Shown here piece after piece: positions 6,391 through 8,298 of a stretch of 8,298 nucleotides of DNA. How positions within the stretch are numbered: position 1 is the first letter of the stretch; every line of letters starts with the position of its first letter. The notes under the pieces were generated by a model. The model made no database searches and was not told the DNA's origin. It saw only the letters and a list, made by a program, of their open reading frames with translations. Origin of the DNA: Candidatus Omnitrophota bacterium (GTDB lineage Bacteria; Omnitrophota; Koll11; Gygaellales; JAQTUY01). The stretch is from assembly GCA_028707105.1 (NCBI GenBank), contig JAQTUY010000067.1:1-8298 (forward strand), given 5' to 3'. Position numbers and translations under genes: made by a program.

Positions 6391-7521
6391 ATGTTCGAAC
6401 GCTTAAAAAGCATGCTGATCAAGGAATTCAGGCAGATATTTCGTAATCCGCGGATGATTGGAATAATCCTGATCGTGCCTATATTCGAAGTCCTGGTTTT
6501 CGGTTATGCCGCCACTACCGATGTTAAGAATATCCCGACAGCCATATATGACCTGGATAATACTCCCGAAAGCCGCGACGTCATTAGGGCTTTTACCTAT
6601 TCCAAATATTTCACGGCAAAATATTTCATTAATAACGATCAGCGCGAGAGAGAGCTTATTGATAAGGCCGAGGCGACCGCCGTGATCCGGATAAACCGCG
6701 GTTTCGGCGCGGACCTGAAAGGCAGCCGCAGCGCCAGCCTCCAGATAATAATCGACGGGACCGACTCCAATACCGCCGCCGTGGTCTTAAGCTACGCCAG
6801 CCGGATAATCGAGAACTATTCTTACAAAAGCCTGGATAACCGGGCAAGGGTTTATCTGCAGAAGAAAGAAAAATTTCCCAGTGTCGATCTTAGGACGCGG
6901 GCCTGGTTTAATGAGAACCTGGAATCCAGGAATTTTTACATCCCCGGCGTCCTTGCTTTGATCGTCACCGTGACTAGCTTGATATTAAGCTCCATGGCCA
7001 TGGTCAGGGAAAAAGAGAACGGGACTATCGAGCAGCTTATCGTCAGCCCCCTGCGGCCGTTCGAAATAATCTTCGGCAAGTTGCTGCCTTTCGCGGTCAT
7101 AGCCCTGATCGATGTAATTCTGATCACGCTAGTTGGGGTTTTCTGGTTTCATCTGCCGATACGCGGCAGCCTGCTTTTATTGTTCGTCTGTACCCTGATA
7201 TATCTTTTGACCACCCTTGGGGTGGGGTTGTTCATTTCCACCATATCTTTTACCCAGCAGGAAGCAATGATGTCGACTTTCCTGTTCTTTACGCCCGCCA
7301 ATCTTCTCTCCGGTTTTATTTTCCCGATAGCCAATATGCCGCAGCTGATCCAGTATGTCACTTATATTAACCCCTTGCGGTATTATATGGTCATCCTGCG
7401 CGGAATATTCCTTAAAGGGGTGGGATTTGGCGTCCTTTGGCCGAGCATGCTGATACTCTTCGTCATCGGCGCGGCGATCCTGGCCCTTAGCTCATTGAGA
7501 TTCCAAAGGAGATTGGGATAA
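6391..7521 (+). CDS. ABC-2 type permease 2 (YbhS/YbhR family)
   Basis: Second membrane subunit, also 376 residues and clearly paralogous to permease 1: the same start (KSMLIKEFRQIFRNPRM), TM1, large periplasmic domain with IIDGTDSNTAAVVLSYA, RTRAWFNENLESRNFYIPG before TM2, VREKENGTIEQLIVSPLRPFE coupling segment and NLLSGFIFPIANMPQ motif. Two different permeases of equal length beside two different ATPases imply a heterotetrameric inner-membrane complex. It starts two bases after permease 1, with AGGAAAAGGG at 6371-6380 as a rather distant ribosome site. It ends the operon (TAA 7519-7521). I see no hairpin terminator after it, so some read-through into the small gene is possible. Confidence 0.94.
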   Translation: MFERLKSMLIKEFRQIFRNPRMIGIILIVPIFEVLVFGYAATTDVKNIPTAIYDLDNTPESRDVIRAFTYSKYFTAKYFINNDQRERELIDKAEATAVIRINRGFGADLKGSRSASLQIIIDGTDSNTAAVVLSYASRIIENYSYKSLDNRARVYLQKKEKFPSVDLRTRAWFNENLESRNFYIPGVLALIVTVTSLILSSMAMVREKENGTIEQLIVSPLRPFEIIFGKLLPFAVIALIDVILITLVGVFWFHLPIRGSLLLLFVCTLIYLLTTLGVGLFISTISFTQQEAMMSTFLFFTPANLLSGFIFPIANMPQLIQYVTYINPLRYYMVILRGIFLKGVGFGVLWPSMLILFVIGAAILALSSLRFQRRLG

Positions 7522-7529
7522 CATTATCA

Positions 7530-7558
7530 TTGTATTGTATTTGATTTGGCGTTAAAAT
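7530..7558 (+). promoter_or_regulatory. Candidate promoter for the small gene and greA
   Basis: The 83-bp gap 7522-7604 is markedly A/T-rich. A 5/6 -10 box TAAAAT (7553-7558) has a weak -35 TTGTAT (7530-7535) at 17 bp. An overlapping alternative -10, TATACT (7560-7565), also matches 5/6, with another TTGTAT (7535-7540) at 19 bp. Either would give a leader of about 30-40 nt before the start at 7605. No terminator hairpin is visible in this gap. Confidence 0.45.
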
Positions 7559-7604
7559 ATATACTCTTACTTTAAACAGGCTATTATCAATACAGGAGGA
7601 GTAT

Positions 7605-7838
7605 ATGCCTTACGAAAGCAGTTTAGACCAGCAGTCGTTTTCCAAGTCTTTCGACACCATCACCGGCAAGATCGTGGTCAGCGTTTATTCTTATAACAAC
7701 GGCCCCAAAAAGCTGCAGATCAGCCGTGAGATCAAGGGTAAGGAAGGCGACCTGACATTCGCGAAATTAGGAAGATTGACTAAAGAAGAGGTCCAGGGAG
7801 TCATTCCTTTGATCCAGGAAGCCGAACAGGCGATGTAG
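7605..7838 (+). CDS. Small protein of unknown function (77 residues), possibly PC4/YdbC-like
   Basis: A very good ribosome site AGGAGG (7594-7599) lies five bases before ATG 7605, so this short frame is almost certainly translated. The protein is soluble, with no signal peptide, membrane segment or cysteine. It reads as several short beta strands (about 15-55: FDTITGKIVVSVYSY, KKLQISREI, LTFAKLGRL) followed by one amphipathic helix (about 58-76, KEEVQGVIPLIQEAEQ). That strand-then-helix order, with a basic middle, recalls PC4/YdbC single-stranded nucleic-acid-binding proteins; this is an impression from the pattern, not a recognised signature. It sits two bases before greA, so the two are probably co-transcribed and coupled, which fits a nucleic-acid or transcription role without proving it. 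Confidence 0.85.
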   Translation: MPYESSLDQQSFSKSFDTITGKIVVSVYSYNNGPKKLQISREIKGKEGDLTFAKLGRLTKEEVQGVIPLIQEAEQAM

Positions 7839-7840
7839 CA

Positions 7841-8298
7841 ATGAGCGAAGAATACCTGACTAAACAGGGCTACAAAAAACTTACCGAAGACCTGGAGTAT
7901 CTTAAGAACGTCAAGCGCCGGCAATTATCCAAAGCTATCGGAGAGGCCAGGGCTCACGGGGACATATCCGAGAACGCCGAGTATGACGCCGCCAAGGAAG
8001 CCCAGGGGCATAACGAGAGCAGGATCAGGGAATTAGAGGACAAGCTGGCGCGGGCCAGGATCCTGGACGATACTAATATGCCGCATGATGAAGTCCTGGT
8101 CGGGGCGAAAGTAAAATTAGAGGATCAGGATACAAAGGAGCAGGTAGAATACACCCTGGTCTCGGAGTCCGAGGCGGATTATGAACAGGGCAAGATATCG
8201 ATTTTATCTCCGGTGGGCAAGGGTTTAATGAACCATAAAGAGAATGAGACCGTGGAGATCAAGATACCCGCGGGGATCTTAAAATATAAGATATTAAA
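7841..8298 (+). CDS. greA: Transcription elongation factor GreA (3' end outside window)
   Basis: GreA enters the RNA polymerase secondary channel and stimulates cleavage of backtracked RNA. The frame opens at ATG 7841 (MSEEYLTKQGYKKLTEDLEY), two bases after the small gene's stop, and stays open to the window edge with 152 full codons. The N-terminal coiled coil carries the acidic tip GDISENAEYDAAKEAQG with the Asp and Glu expected for catalytic Mg2+ coordination. The C-terminal globular (FKBP-like) domain follows, with ISILSPVGKGLMNHKENETVEIKIP. GreA proteins are about 158 residues, so only a few residues are missing and no defect is seen. There is no strong Shine-Dalgarno, so coupling to the preceding gene is likely. 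Confidence 0.96.
   Translation, partial: MSEEYLTKQGYKKLTEDLEYLKNVKRRQLSKAIGEARAHGDISENAEYDAAKEAQGHNESRIRELEDKLARARILDDTNMPHDEVLVGAKVKLEDQDTKEQVEYTLVSESEADYEQGKISILSPVGKGLMNHKENETVEIKIPAGILKYKIL

Noticed and set aside
1..8298. Mobile elements, tRNA/rRNA genes, CRISPR arrays
   Set aside because: I saw no transposase or integrase, no evenly spaced repeats, no terminal inverted repeats and no cloverleaf or rRNA signatures.

Overview
The window shows a compact, mostly single-strand (+) bacterial segment of roughly balanced G+C by eye, with frequent AGG/ATA codons. It is Gram-negative in architecture, because it encodes a TolC-type outer-membrane channel with a matching periplasmic adaptor. The codon style and the look of the small hypothetical protein remind me of uncultured Omnitrophota-like (former OP3) genomes; that placement is inference and nothing here proves it.

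Layout: (i) 1-711 is the 3' part of an ACR3-type arsenite efflux permease, cut by the window edge and followed by a clear intrinsic terminator (735-766). (ii) 768-832 is a dense control region: a promoter directly abutting the terminator, then a 28-bp perfect-armed palindrome that covers the expected transcription start and ends at the Shine-Dalgarno sequence. (iii) 833-7521 is a six-ORF operon with overlaps or 1-2 nt gaps: a TetR-TolC fusion ORF, a HlyD-type adaptor, two ABC ATPases and two ABC-2 permeases. (iv) 7522-7604 is an A/T-rich gap with a candidate promoter. (v) 7605-8298 holds a 77-residue conserved-looking small protein of unknown function and a nearly complete greA.

How it works together: the operon has every part of an envelope-spanning exporter. 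The two ATPases and two permeases would form an asymmetric inner-membrane ABC-2 transporter, the HlyD protein bridges the periplasm and the TolC domain makes the exit duct. The order resembles the E. coli cecR-ybhG-ybhF-ybhS-ybhR locus, with the tandem ATPase split in two and a dedicated outer-membrane channel added. The TetR domain very probably represses its own operon through the palindrome.

The two most unusual points are these. The repressor and the outer-membrane channel are one uninterrupted reading frame, with the channel's signal peptide starting exactly where the TetR fold ends and a plausible internal GTG start at the junction. In addition, the deviations from consensus in the two ATPases (H-loop of one, signature motif of the other) fall on the same composite ATP site, predicting one degenerate and one canonical site.
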